Assembly: GCA_017311185.1 (NCBI GenBank)
Contig: JAESUZ010002694.1
Span: 372,001 to 436,000, forward strand
DNA: 64,000 nucleotides
Direction: 5' to 3'
DNA from: Proteles cristata cristata
Lineage: Eukaryota > Chordata > Mammalia > Carnivora > Hyaenidae
Shown here piece after piece: positions 10,226 through 21,222 of the stretch. The stretch's first letter is position 1; each line of letters starts with the position of its first letter. Position numbers and translations under genes: made by a program. The notes under the pieces were generated by a model. That model saw only the letters and a list, made by a program, of their open reading frames with translations. It was not told the DNA's origin and ran no database searches.

Positions 10226-11569
10226 CCTTGTTTGATCTAACTCTCTGTGTCTGTTTCTGTGTTAGTAAACAGCTATGTTTCCTGCTCTTGGAAGTAGTAC
10301 CTTATGAAGAAGAGGCCTGTAGTCCTCAGCAGTGCAGTGTCCCCTGTCCATCAGAACTTGGCACTTCAGGGGTGTCTCCTGTGTGTTTTGTGTGTGCCCT
10401 GTTGTGGCTGGGCCATTTTTGTGGCAGTCCAGTCATCTGCAGTGCTCTCTTTTCCTGTTGTGGGTAGTGTTTGGTTCCTGTGGTATTAGTGGACTTCTCT
10501 GGGGCTTCCTTGAGCTTGAAGTGAGTCAGACCAGGTGTTTGCCAGAGATACAGTAGCACCAAACTACGGGCCATTCTCCCTTTGTTGTTCCTTCAGAAGT
10601 GTTTGTTGGTGGGCAGGGTATGTGGTCAGACCACATGTCTGCCCCCAGCACCCTGGTGGAGTCACAGTGTGACTGGTGTGTGTGGTTATCTTTTCCTGTC
10701 CCTACTGCAGGAACCATCTGGATGGTGCTGGGCCCTGCTGGTGCTGCCCTGGATGGGTTCTGGCTGAGAGCATATGGGAGGGGGCAGACCTGTAATGTGC
10801 TCCTGGGTGCAGGGCTGTGGTTCTGTGCTACTACCAAGCTTTGCATGCCTGCCGCACTGGCACTAAGATGGGCCTGGCTGGAGGGGGCAGATCTGCCAGA
10901 GCCAGTCCTCTAATGATTCTCACAGTGACTGTGTGTTTATGCTGGGGGGGGGCGGTTAGTAGGGGAGGGATACGGTGCTTGCCAGCTTCCGTGTTCCTGG
11001 AGGAGTCAGTCCCCCAATGATCTCTGTCCCTTAGGACATGCTCTGAAGTAAGTAAACTACTCTCCTGTCCATGTGTCCTGGGTGTGTTTCAAACTACTGC
11101 TTCTATATTGTGTGTTCATGGTGTGTTTGTTGTGCTAGCTTTTTAAGGGCAGGGACTCAGTTTCCTCTCATCCTCCTGGCTCTCCCAGAGAAGTGCCCAC
11201 TGATTGGTACATTTCCAGGTTTCTATATCACATTGGTTGTAAGAAACCATGAAATTTGAGTCTCTGGTTTTCAAAACCAGATGTTATGTTGATTTGTATT
11301 CCTAGTGTGGGCTTCCTAGATGGTCTGTTTCTTTTCCCTCTCCCTGCCCATGGCTCCCTCCCCCTGCCCCAGTCCCACTGGTCTATTTAGCTCCCCAGTG
11401 CATCTCCATGCTTCCTTCTCTCTATAGTGTGGCCTTTTTGCTAGTTCAGTTATGGAGTTTGTCCAGGTCACTTTCTGAGTTATTTACACTGGTGTGAGTG
11501 TTATCTAGTTGTATACATGGGACCAAGTGAGTTAAGGTCCCCCGACTCTGCCTTATTCACTAAAAGTCC
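10226..11569 (-). other. L1 5' UTR (old element)
   Basis: About 1.3 kb that is markedly more GC-rich than its surroundings, as expected for an L1 internal promoter region. It contains an 8-bp G run (10943-10950) and a strong inverted repeat at 10611-10644. Many short open frames occur on both strands, but they reflect the high GC content and none is coding-like. Strand refers to the L1 sense direction. Confidence 0.7.
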
Positions 11570-11719
11570 TGGATGATAAGTTTTCAAAATTACCAACAGG
11601 CACATTAAACAGGAAAAATAACATAAACAGCAAAGCTAGGCATAGTATATTCAAAAGGCTGTAAACCAAGTAATAGAGAAAATTTAGATGGCAACCATCT
11701 AAATGGTTAAGATGACACC

Positions 11720-11935
11720 TTTTTTTCCCCTCTTTTCAGTGACTCAGTCAGTTGAGCTTCTGACTTTTACTCAGATCATGATCTCATGGTTCATAGGTTC
11801 TAGCCCCTTGTTGGGCTCTGTGCTGACTGCTCAAAGCCTGGAGCCTGCTCTGGATTCTGTGTCTCCCTTTGTCTCTCTGCCCCTCCCTTGCTCATACTCT
11901 GTCTCTCTCTCAAAAATAAACAAGCATTTAAAAAA
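11720..11935 (+). mobile_element. SINEC_Fc-type SINE with altered head
   Basis: Body and tail are typical (CTCAAAAATAAACAAGCATT), but the usual GGGGCGCCTGGGTGG head is replaced by T-rich sequence before GACTCAGTCAGTTGAGC. The short duplication GACACCTT is present at 11712-11719 and 11936-11943. Confidence 0.88.
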
Positions 11936-12061
11936 AGACACCTTCCACCTTCTCTATAGAAAATTATCTATAATTGTAGGTAAAAATTATAACTGACTTG
12001 TTGTTGTTAGAACTGATGTAACCCATTAGACAGTGGAGTGATATTTTTTGTGTTTGATTTT

Positions 12062-12268
12062 CATTTTTGTTTTATAGAGATATGATTCACGTACAATACA
12101 ATTTACTCATTTACTACTGTACAGTTCAACAGATTAGTGCATTTAGAGTTATGCAACCATTACCACAAGCAATTTTACAACATTTCCATTACTTTAAAAA
12201 GCAAATCTGCTCCCTTAGTCATCATCCCTAAAATTCCCCTACCACCCCTTCTGCAGCCCCAAAAAAGT
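12062..12268 (-). mobile_element. L1M-type 3' UTR fragment
   Basis: Reversed 3' UTR of an old L1: TTTATAGAGATATGATTCAC, 'ACAGTTCAACAGATTAGTG', 'TTATGCAACCATTACCACAA' and 'CAACATTTCCATTACTTTAA' follow the order of the L1MA/MB consensus as remembered. It is too short and decayed to name a subfamily. Confidence 0.75.
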
Positions 12269-12459
12269 ATTAATCTTCTAAAGTGAGGCAAAAAGACAGG
12301 TCAAGAGTGATCAAGTCTCAGTCTTAGATGGTTAGCACTAGCAACTTTGGAGTGCAGTAATGTTTTGTAAGACAGAGAGATAAAGGCACACAGTGTACTG
12401 AGGGGATTATCAACAATTTCACTTTGGCCTTAATACAAGCCTTGGTAAACATGAGAGGA

Positions 12460-12800
12460 TTATAAAATATCCAGGTAAAAATGTTAAATAGCCAACTGGA
12501 TATGAGAGTGTGGAATCCGACAGAATGGTTAGGGTTAGGGGTCTATATTTAGAGACATCAAAATATAGATTTCGTTTAGAACAAGACTGTCTTTATTTGT
12601 CACTGTAGTAAAAACAGGAAAGAATAGAGGAGCCCCTACCCTGGCTAGATTAATGCCACATTTCCATGTTCAGAGGAAAGGAAGAAGTACCAAAAGAAAG
12701 GAGGAGATGAAAGGGAGGAGAAAGGAGGGATCCAGAAGAGACAACAGAGAGGACTGAGAAGGAGGGAGTGATTATGTGGGAGGAAAAGTGTGTGCTGGCC
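12460..12800 (-). mobile_element. L2 (LINE-2) fragment, decayed
   Basis: The plus strand reads as the reverse complement of L2: 'AATAGCCAACTGGATATGAG', then 'GGATCCAGAAGAGACAACAG', 'GACTGAGAAGGAGGGAGTGA' and a GGGAGGAAAA block, in consensus order. It is purine-rich and without open frames. The family assignment rests on recall of the consensus. Confidence 0.5.
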
Positions 12801-14459
12801 AGCTGGCAGGTGGGTGAAGTAGGTCACCTTAGACTAGTCAGTTCCAGCTAACCAGTCAGCTTCCCCAGATGCATGAGCTCAGTCAATCTAATACAGAGAG
12901 AGCCAGCAACTTTATGATTATATAGGGGTTACATTCCCCCTCCCATGTGGTGTCACTTCGGAACTGCAGGGATGTGAGGCAGTATTAGGGTGCCCACTGT
13001 TATTTGCCTTCCACCATTCCTCTTTCTCCACGTATTGCACAACCATTATTAGTGTTATGCAGCTGCTAAGTGTATCCATCCAAATTATGCACTTTGGGGC
13101 CAGGAAAATTACCATGAGTCAGTGCTGCAGACCTATTAAATTCAACAGGAGTTGAAATAGGACCAGAACTCCATTAATCATCTGGACTCCATATGCCACT
13201 GGTTGAGGGCTGCTCCCAGAGGCATGAACTTCCCATAACCTCCACCCAGAGCATCTTCCCTTAGCCAGAAAATAGAGCCATGCAGACAATGTCCATAAAA
13301 AGCTGCAGCAAAAAATTGCTTGACATATATGGGAAGACTGAATTCTGAAAGCTTAATGGTAGGTAGATATTATCTTGTATAATGATATTCCTCAACAGTT
13401 TGTGAAAATTGACCTGGATAGGATACTTAATTTTATTTAAAATATAACTAGAAAAGAAAATATCATTACTGTGTACTAATTCTCTATTAAAATGCCTGAA
13501 CCTCATTAACTCCACTAATGGTAGGCTGAATTATCCACCAACAAACAAAAGTTTCTCTGCTGAGGCTCACAGAGCTACTAACCAGTCAGCCAGAGATTTT
13601 AATCCAGATTTGTAGGACTCTACATGCCAGGCTATTTCAGGTAAAAGGCATGTCTAACCATTTCCATTATGTTAAATGTGATAAAGTAAGTGTCATAAAA
13701 TGAAGGAAGTAAATAGTTTTGCCTTGGTCTCAGATGACATATTAATTTAAGGCAATTTGCTTCAGCTGGTGGCTGACAATTCAAGAAAAATTGGACATCA
13801 AGATAAAAGATACAGAAGTTCCAACTCAAATTCCTATCCATTTATCATTTACATTTCGTTATTTTGCTAAAGAATAAGCCCTTAGGAAATGTCTGATATA
13901 AATAGAGATGAGTGGGTGTGTTTGAAATATTTTTTGGAGAAAAAATGAAAGTAAATAAAATTATCTTATTCAAATAACATTGCTATAAATTATGAGCAGT
14001 GAATCTTCAGGATATAGATATATACATGATGATAGATACTTAGATAGCTAGATAGATGGATTATTGAGAGAGAGAGAAAGACACACACACGCACAGAGTT
14101 GGAAAGGTGCATACACGTACATATGAAAAGCACACACATGACTATCAGAAGAATGCTTAACCAAGTGATGAGAAAAAGAAAAGTCAGCAAAATTGATGAA
14201 TTCTGCAGTTGAACAATCTGTTTCTGTGCTCTTTCAAACTCAGTTCCTTATATCTTTAGTTTGCTTCTTCAAAGTTGGTGAAAATTGCTGTTGACTCTGC
14301 TTTGCTATGAAGGAACAAGAAATAGAAAAAAACAGCTATGCTAAAAAAGAGAAAAATAAATGAGGACCAGCCTTTATAATTTGGGCCAATGAACCATATC
14401 CCTAAGTTTCTACGTGTAATTTCCTTAAACGTAGCAAAGGTGCAGATGCTAGATTAATT
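12800..14459. other. Mostly unassigned DNA
   Basis: About 1.65 kb. It holds a possible MIR scrap on the minus strand at 13560-13620 (AGAGCTACTAACCAGTCAGC then GATTTTAATCCAGATTTG) and a short GATA/TAGA-rich run at 14031-14060. The block 12870-13250 is moderately GC-rich and could be an old LTR-element interior, but I cannot match it confidently. No gene is seen. Confidence 0.45.
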
Positions 14460-15400
14460 TATTCTTCTGGTGCCTAAAATGTGCCTGTCAGTCTTCTGGC
14501 TGTGGGGTCATGATAATAAACCAAACTAAGTTCTTGCTCTTAGTAGGCTTAGATTCTAGGAAAAAATATAAACAAATGAAGAATAAATACATAGAGTATA
14601 CTTTCAGGCAGCAATGTAAAGGGAGAAAAGCAGAGTAAGGAGTGCAGTCACATTACGTTGGCAGTCCGGAAAGGCAGCAGTGGCAGTACAGCAGTTGAAC
14701 AAACACTTGAATAAAGTAAAGCAGAAAGCAGCAATAATGTGTGGGAGGGTTATGTTCTGGAAATATGAGTTGGTAAGGACAAAGGCCTAGAAAGGGAGGG
14801 ATTCTTAGGATTTTTGTGGAATGGTTAGAAGGACAGCTTACTTAAAGCAGAGAGAAAAAGGGGAGGGAAATATAGAATATAACCAAAAGGAAGTCAGGAC
14901 CAAGAGCCTACGTACAGGGTTCCATACTGAAAGGAGGAGTCCATGGTGAGAAGTTTGGATTCTATTGTGAGTGTGACAGAAGCCGTGTGGGTATTTTTTT
15001 TTTTAAGTTTATTTATTTTGAGAGAGAGAGAGAGGGAGAGGGCACACAAGTGGGGGAGGGGCAGTGAGAGAGGGAGAATCCCAAGCAGGCTCTGCACCAT
15101 CAGCACAGAGCCTGATGTGGGGGTTTGAACTCACAAGCTGTGAGATCAAGACCTGAGCCAAAACCAAGAGAGTTGGATGCTTAGTAGACTATGCCATGCA
15201 GGCATCCCATCATGTGAGTATTTTGGGCAAAAGAGTGAAATGACCTGAGTCATATTTTATAAAGATCCCTTTAGTCTCTGTGTAGAGAATAAATAGATGA
15301 GGGCAAGAGTAGAAACAAGAAGAGTAACTAGGAGCCTATTGCAGTACCAAGGTAGAAAAGGATGGAGCTTTAGGGCAGGGTGGGGTGGTTACGGGCTGTG
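14460..15400 (-). mobile_element. L2 (LINE-2) 3' portion, split by a SINE
   Basis: Plus-strand sequence is antisense L2: 'GTGCCTGTCAGTCTTCTGG', 'AACCAAACTAAGTTCTTGCT', 'GAGAAGTTTGGATTCTATTG', 'TTTATAAAGATCCCTTTAG' and 'AACTAGGAGCCTATTGCAGT', in the order of the consensus read backwards. A SINE at 14998-15211 interrupts it. This is an ancient, non-coding remnant. Confidence 0.6.
14998..15211 (-). mobile_element. SINEC_Fc-type SINE inside L2
   Basis: Tail TTTAAGTTTATTTATTTTGA side first, head ending CATGCAGGCATCCC. A 13-bp imperfect duplication flanks it: GTGTGGGTATTTT (14985-14997) and ATGTGAGTATTTT (15212-15224). Confidence 0.93.
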
Positions 15401-16779
15401 AAATGGTCCCGTGATGGATGTATTTTTTTAAATAGGGCCACATATAATACATATACATATATACACATATACTATACTATAATATAATATATACATATAT
15501 ATGGTTGTTGTTGTTTGAAATAGGGCTGTTATATATATTCTTAGATTCCTGTCGTGTTCACAGCCATGCTGAAACTTTCTGCTGAAACTTTCTGGGAAAC
15601 TGAAAGCCTATCATGGCCCTAAGTGATGTGACAGATTTACAGTCATTGTCTTCATATACCTTGAATACTTTTTGATGATATCAGGTGGTATATCCTAAAT
15701 AATAAGCAAAACATTCCCTGACTTGGACCTTTGACACAGCAGAGATGGGTGAGATGGCAGCGCCAGGGAGAAAGCTGTACGCAGGTGGTCTGCCTCCCTC
15801 TCCCGTTTGGCGCTGATCATTCCCCTGCTCTCCAGGCAGGCACATCAGCTCCTGGCAGTAGAACTTGATGCGTCCATGATCATGAGTCACCCTTCCTGAA
15901 CTTGATGTTCAGTGTTTGGTGAGGGGATTAGGGAGAAATGCGAATTGACAGCCACTTAGAGAGACCTCTGCTGGGGACAGAACTCACTCAGTCCCACAGC
16001 TACGCTTATCGGTAGGGTGGCAATGGCTTTCCCATGCATCCAGGGATGTCTGTACCTGATGAAAGGCACTTCCAATTTGCATTATCTCAGAATCCCAGGA
16101 GTTACCTGGCACATGATTCCTTGAGGATCACTGTATGTATTAAAATATATATACATTTATAGCAAAAGAAGATGGAATTGCTCTTCATTTCAGAGATGAA
16201 TGGAGGCAGAGCCTGTAGAATTACTGAGATTTCCTTTGAAAATGTGGATTTTAATGCATAAAAATTTAACTAGACAGTGTTGGGGATGGTGGGTCTTGGG
16301 AATGATTTATATCTATAACATAAATGGAATTTTTTCTAGAAAATTAATAGTTAGCACTTATTAATTATTCCAGGTATCTATTTTTTTGGGAAATGGGAAG
16401 AGGTCATGGATCATTGTGTATTACATTGTAGCTAGCTAAATTTCTTACAAGCCAATCATAGTGAGTGATAGAAATAATTATATCTCTGTCGTCTGAACAA
16501 TCACTTTTCTTTGGAGGCCAGGATGCTCATTACTATTGGAAATTGCACAGAATATAGTTTTTAAAGTATTTTATGTGTGTGTAATTCCCTCTATCAATTC
16601 AAGTTCAGCCAGACTTGTCAGAGTCACTATGTACCTTCGTGATATTTTGTATCACAAGACTGTCAAAAAGGGACCTCTAAGGTATATGAATTTTTTCCCT
16701 GCCTCACATTGACATAAAAGATTTGCTTTGAATTTAAGCTTATAAATGTTTTAATATTGTGACTCTTGCTCTGAATCAG
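15401..16779. other. Unassigned DNA with a TA-rich tract
   Basis: Contains a TA/CA-rich low-complexity tract at 15443-15503 and a 16-bp tandem duplication (GCTGAAACTTTCT repeated) at about 15567-15594. On the minus strand 15681-15890 is an open frame of 69 codons with no recognisable family. Otherwise nothing is identified. Confidence 0.45.
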
Positions 16780-16969
16780 GTTGCAAGATTTAGCAGATAA
16801 AAATACAAGATGATATAAAATATGAATTTCAGAGAAAACATGGATAACTTTTAACTATGGGTATGTCCCAAATACTGCATGGGGCATACTTATCCTAAAA
16901 TAATTGTTGTTTCTCTCATATTTAAATACAACTAGACACATTCCTTTTATATTTGGCAATTGTAGTTCA
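16780..16969. mobile_element. Ancient palindromic MITE-like DNA element
   Basis: An imperfect inverted repeat about 190 bp long. The left arm begins TTGCAAGATTTAGCAGATAA and the right arm ends ATTTGGCAATTG. The centre is GGTATGTCCCAAATACTGCA TGGGGCATACTTATCC, itself a hairpin. I recall a common mammalian repeat with the same centre and arms, but not its name. It would be non-autonomous and carries no ORF. Confidence 0.6.
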
Positions 16970-17735
16970 GAGGCAAAGTATTTGTGAAGAAATCATTCTT
17001 GCAAATCAGAAAAATAACAGACACCATGTCACTGAAAGGCGATGTGGTGAAATAAGGGATGTGAAAGTGGCCATGGGTTTCCTTGGTCATGGGGAAGAAT
17101 AAGGACTAAGTACACTTCTACAGGTTCATTTCTATTTGTCTTATTTTTAGTTGTCTTATACATCTCCTTTACTTATTTCAATTTTAAGGGACCTTCCCCC
17201 CCAAGCACCAGGACTGAACTGTTTCACTCTCCACCATCCAAAATGCAAAAAGTCAAGACATAATTTTATAACAGCCCTATGTAAATTAAGTCATTCAGTA
17301 CTGTTGGCAATATTCACAACATTGGAAATGACAGTTTGACAACTTAGTAATATTAATCAATTCGTGATAATAGCTAATTATCAGTTTGTTACTTCTGCAT
17401 GTAGAGAGGTAGTTTAAGTACATATCACTTAACATGTACTCTGGCATGTTAGTGTATTAAATCCATTCTATACATTGAGATAATGAGCTCCACAAGGATT
17501 AATAGCCTGTTCAAGATCTCAGTAAATAGGAGAGTGAAATTCACCCTGAACGTTCTCTACCACTCACCCAAGCTCATTCTCCTACACTGGGGCTCCACTG
17601 AGGTGCAGTATAGAAGAGAAAGTGCAAATGCTTAGATGCCCCTTTGGGAACACATATTTTGAAATGCGGAATGTTGAATAATTGCTGAACAACTTCAATT
17701 GGATTGCTAACAAAAAATTACTTTTCTAACGATTT
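16970..17735. other. Unassigned DNA with a possible MIR piece
   Basis: Positions 17470-17590 resemble reversed MIR core ('AATAGCCTGTTCAAGATCTC', 'AGTAAATAGGAGAG') at low confidence. The rest is unassigned. Confidence 0.35.
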
Positions 17736-17752
17736 CCATGAAACTTGTTTTT

Positions 17753-17972
17753 CTATATTGTTTATTTATTATTTATTTACTTTGAGAGATAAAGAGGGTG
17801 AGTGGGGGAGGGGCAGAGAGAGAGAGTGAGCAAGAGAGAGCGAATCTCAAGCAGGCTCCATGCTCAGCTAGGAGCCTGACACAGAGCTCCATCTCATGAC
17901 CCGACCTTGAGATCATGTTTGGACCTGATATCAAGAATCAGGTGGTTAGCTGAGTGAGCCACCTAGGCGCCC
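17753..17972 (-). mobile_element. SINEC_Fc-type SINE
   Basis: TATTTATTATTTATTTACTT tail side, two GA-rich tracts, head ending CCACCTAGGCGCCC. The duplication CATGAAACTTGTTTT (17738-17752) and CATGAAACTGGTGTTT (17973-17988) flanks it, with a one-base slip. Confidence 0.93.
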
Positions 17973-18209
17973 CATGAAACTGGTGTTTGTGAAGGAATGT
18001 GCACGTTTTCTGTTGTTGTATTAATACTGAATTCATTTATTTCCTTTGTTATTGGGAGAACCAAAGTATTTACTCTCAGATTGTCCTTCTTGAATTTTAC
18101 CCCTGGGGAGATCATTTGCTTGAAACCTATTGAAATGAGTAATTTGGCCAAATGAAGGTTTACTCTTTGGTACACTGTCTTGAGATAGATTGTAAAATTG
18201 AAGGCCAAT

Positions 18210-18480
18210 AATCTTAGTTTTATATTGCTGCATAAAACATTATCAAACTTACTGGCTGGAAACAAGCCCTATTTTCTGTGGGTCAGAGTCTGGGTGCAGC
18301 TGCATTAGGTTCTGTGCTGGGTTCTCACACTCAAGGTCTCTTATACCAGAGGCTCAAAGCAAATTCAGGGAGTTGGTAGAATCCAGTTTCTTTGCAGCTT
18401 AGGACTGACCTTCCCCATTTCCTGGGGACTGTCCTTAGCATGTGAGGTCATCTGTAACATTTCAGGTGAAATGGAACCAA
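18210..18480 (+). mobile_element. Ancient interspersed repeat, family not named
   Basis: 'TTTTATATTGCTGCATAAAA', 'TTTTCTGTGGGTCAGAGTCT' and 'TTTCTTTGCAGCTTAGGACT' match a common mammal-wide repeat (an old LTR or DNA element) that I recognise but cannot name. It gives a 100-codon antisense open frame that is not a gene. Confidence 0.5.
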
Positions 18481-18539
18481 AAACAATATAGAAGACTAAC
18501 AGGAATCTTGCCCAGGGCATGTAAGTGTGCACATTCCTG

Positions 18540-18700
18540 AGTGCATTAATCAGAACTTCTCATGCCTCCTCCTACCCATTTGGAAGATGGGCATAATAAT
18601 ATTGCCTATTTCCAATGTTGTTGAGAGGCTTCACAGGGACAAAGCACTGAAAGCAGCACCTGGCACGTAGTGTGCTGTATAAATGCTTGCTACTTGGAGG
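18540..18700 (+). mobile_element. MIR element
   Basis: 'GAAGATGGGCATAATAATAT', 'GTTGTTGAGAGGCTTCACAG', 'GCAGCACCTGGCACGTAGTG' and 'ATAAATGCTTGCTA' follow the MIR 3' half in order. It is a tRNA-derived SINE that predates the placental radiation. Confidence 0.8.
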
Positions 18701-19142
18701 CCCAGGTGCAAAGGAGTAGCAGAATACACTGGGATAAATGGCGTGATGAAGTTAAGGAAGGAACCATCCTGCATGTGCTAAATATAGATATTATTTTGCT
18801 GAATATAAATAAATGAGGCAAAATACATGTAAAGATGCAATAATAACTGTGCATGTGGCAACTGCATCTTGGAATACTTCCCAATATTTAAAACTATAAT
18901 AATTTAGGACTCATCCTGACAAAGAACAGAGACTAGTTTTATTCACTAGCACATTGGTTTTAAGAGGTACTATCGGTGGAAAGTTTACGATGTGCTCATC
19001 CAGACTTCTTTATGCTTGTTAGGTGTGTGATCATTACATTCTGGGGTGGGGTATATTGTCAGTGGAAATTTGAAATTATGCCAAAATTTATACATGAGAT
19101 AAAATTATATCGATATATTCCACTAGACCATTTCAAAATAAT
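18701..19142. other. Unassigned DNA
   Basis: AT-leaning sequence between MIR and a SINE. No gene or repeat is recognised. Confidence 0.4.
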
Positions 19143-19150
19143 GGGTTTCT

Positions 19151-19335
19151 GGGGCACCTGGGTGGCTCAGTCAGTGAAGCATCTGACTTCAGCTCAGATG
19201 ATGACCTTGTGGTCCGTGGGTCAGAGTCCCACATCAGGCTTTGTGCTGACAGCTCGGAGCCTGGAGTCTAATGCGTCTCCCTCTCTCTATCTGCCCCCCC
19301 CCCCTCAAAAATAAATAAACATATAAAAAAATTTT
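19151..19335 (+). mobile_element. SINEC_Fc-type SINE, deletion variant
   Basis: Head GGGGCACCTGGGTGGCTCAG. The middle is shortened (GGAGTCTAATGCGTCTCCC, where the 'CTGCTTCGGATTCTGTG' segment is missing) and a run of ten or more C replaces part of the CT-rich tract near 19297. The tail is AAAAATAAATAAACATATAA. Short flank match GGGTTTC at 19143-19149 and 19343-19349. Confidence 0.9.
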
Positions 19336-19349
19336 TATAAAAGGGTTTC

Positions 19350-20503
19350 CCAGGCATGAAAGGCAGCCATTCTGATGAACTGCTTGAACCCAAGTGGTTT
19401 TTATTTTAGTACCTATGTGTAGAGTAGTTAGAAGCCTTGGTAAATTAAATGATGGTACATTATTCTTAATATCATCTTCATTATTTGGTAATAACTGTGC
19501 ATTGCTGCTTTCTTCTAGAACTCATGTAAACTTGGTGAAGATCTGGTTCATCCACTATCAAAAGACCTGACATTGGTAGCACTAGGCAATTCATTTGGTT
19601 AATGTAAAAAAACATGTAAATTTAACTGTAATTCGTATTTCATTTCCCAGCTGCAACCGCTACCTAACAACTAGCTTAGACACTCAAAATAAAAGAATAC
19701 AAGAGCTGTTCTTAATCCTCAAATCTCTTGATGTAATGAACATAGAAGGGGAACATGATCACATGATTGGGCGCTAGATTCTAACACTCTTTGACAGTCA
19801 TCCTTGGAAGGGACACGAAAAAATCTCAAGAGTATCTTCCTGGACTTCAAAGTCCAGGCCTTTCTGGGGGTAAGACTTTAAGAAAGCTGATATTTAACAT
19901 AAGCCCCATCATAGGCCAGCACAGAAGCTAGGTATTATTATTTGGGATGAGCTCTTCTCAAGGGTCAGTTTCAGACACCTGTAAAGACCTGGCAAGGTGA
20001 CGTGTACAATAAAGTGAAAATGTTAGTAGGGGGTGAAATATTCTAGATTCTTTATGGAATTGAAACTTAAAAGGAAATTGATTAGCAATGAAGAATCTAA
20101 GACAAGGGTTGCAGGTCGAATACTCAGGTTGCGTGGGGTAGGGCAAAATTTCACTGTACTGGATCCTTAGGCTGTAGGGTATGATCACTGTGTCCACAGG
20201 AAGGGAAGCCCCACAGTGCAAGGCATACTGTTAAAATTCAGGTTTATTAGAGGTATATGCTAAGTTGACCAAATATGTCAAGAGTAAGAATGGAAACCAA
20301 GTGAAAAAAAAAGAGCTGAAGAGAATACTGGAATGTGGGGCTAATGTATTCAGTGGAAGCTATCTCAGTCAGTCCCAGAGTCCAGAGGGCTGTGCAAAAG
20401 CTGAGATTGGTCTAGAAAAAAAGACAGAATCCAGTCATAGTCTGTAACAGCAGGGATGACAATGTGAATATTAATAGCAATTATCTTTAAGTAAGTACTC
20501 AGT
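19350..20503. other. Unassigned DNA
   Basis: About 1.15 kb, AT-leaning, without recognisable repeats or genes. Open frames are short (at most 87 codons) and lack family signatures. Confidence 0.45.
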
Positions 20504-20519
20504 ATATGTGAGGGATTTT

Positions 20520-20723
20520 TAAATTTGTTTTTAATGTTTACTTTATTTTGGGTGGAGAGAAACAGAGCACAAGTAGGGGAGGGGCAGAGAGAGAGAGAGA
20601 GGGGCAGCCTCCAGGCTCTGAGCTGTCAGCACAGAGCCCAATGCGGGGCTCTAACCCATAGGCCATTAAATCATGACCTGAGGCGAAGTCGGATGCCTAA
20701 CTGACTAAGCCACCATGTACCCC
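20520..20723 (-). mobile_element. SINEC_Fc-type SINE
   Basis: Tail side TTTGTTTTTAATGTTTACTT, GA-rich tract, head ending AAGCCACCATGTACCCC. Flanked by ATATGTGAGGGATTTT (20504-20519) and ATATGTGAGAGATTTT (20724-20739), one mismatch in 16. Confidence 0.94.
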
Positions 20724-21014
20724 ATATGTGAGAGATTTTGATAACGCCTTTAGCTCAGATCACTAGTGCTGTGGTAAGTGCTTACAGACTTCAGACCTGT
20801 TATTTTTCCCACTGTGGGGAGAGTAAAAGAGCCATGGGGACCTCCTTGCCTGTGTTCACTGAGCCAGTAGTAGTCATCCTCGCATGTAGAAAAGGCTAAC
20901 AACCAGTCAAGAGCCATGAAAATCCCAGTTAGTCATAGTTTCTGATGAAATGGTTAAATACTATTTTCCATGTCTTTACTTCTGTTGTGTACACACTAGA
21001 GTTTCAACTGTGAT

Positions 21015-21212
21015 TTTTCTTTAATGCTTATTTAATTTTGAAAGAGAGAGACAGAATGTAAACAGGGGATGGGCAGAGAGAGAGGAAGACACAGAATCTG
21101 AAGTAGACTCCAGGCTCCTGGCTCCAATCTCTCAGCACAGCGCCCTACACAGGTCTTGAACTTTTGGACCTGAGCTGAAGTTGGACACTTAACCAATCGA
21201 TCTTTCTAGGCT
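21015..21212 (-). mobile_element. SINEC_Fc-type SINE, diverged
   Basis: Reverse copy with a small internal insertion (CTCCTGGCTCCAATCTCTCA) and a degraded head. Duplication CAACTGTGAT (21005-21014) and CCACTGTGAT (21213-21222). Confidence 0.9.
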
Positions 21213-21222
21213 CCACTGTGAT

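Larger units (their letters stand above)
2997..11569 (-). mobile_element. Old carnivoran LINE-1, nearly full length, multiply interrupted
   Basis: Minus-strand L1 with its 3' UTR at 3000-3480, ORF2 remnant to about 8740, inter-ORF region, ORF1 remnant (about 9340-10225) and a GC-rich 5' UTR to 11569. After removing five SINEs and a nested L1 the element is about 6.7 kb, the usual full length. A decayed target duplication is visible: TGGCTGATAAAGTT (2983-2996) and TGGATGATAAGTTT (11570-11583). Both ORFs are shredded by stops and shifts. Divergence is clearly greater than in the L1 at 21.8 kb, so this is the older layer. Its insertions show relative age: the SINEs and the nested L1 came later. 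Confidence 0.9.

Noticed and set aside
10304..10913. Several overlapping open frames on both strands in GC-rich DNA
   Set aside because: They fall in the antisense/sense 5' UTR of the old L1, and high GC content explains the lack of stops.
12528..12540. Telomere-like GGTTAGGGTTAGGGG
   Set aside because: Only about two units and located inside sequence matching antisense L2. Not an interstitial telomeric array.
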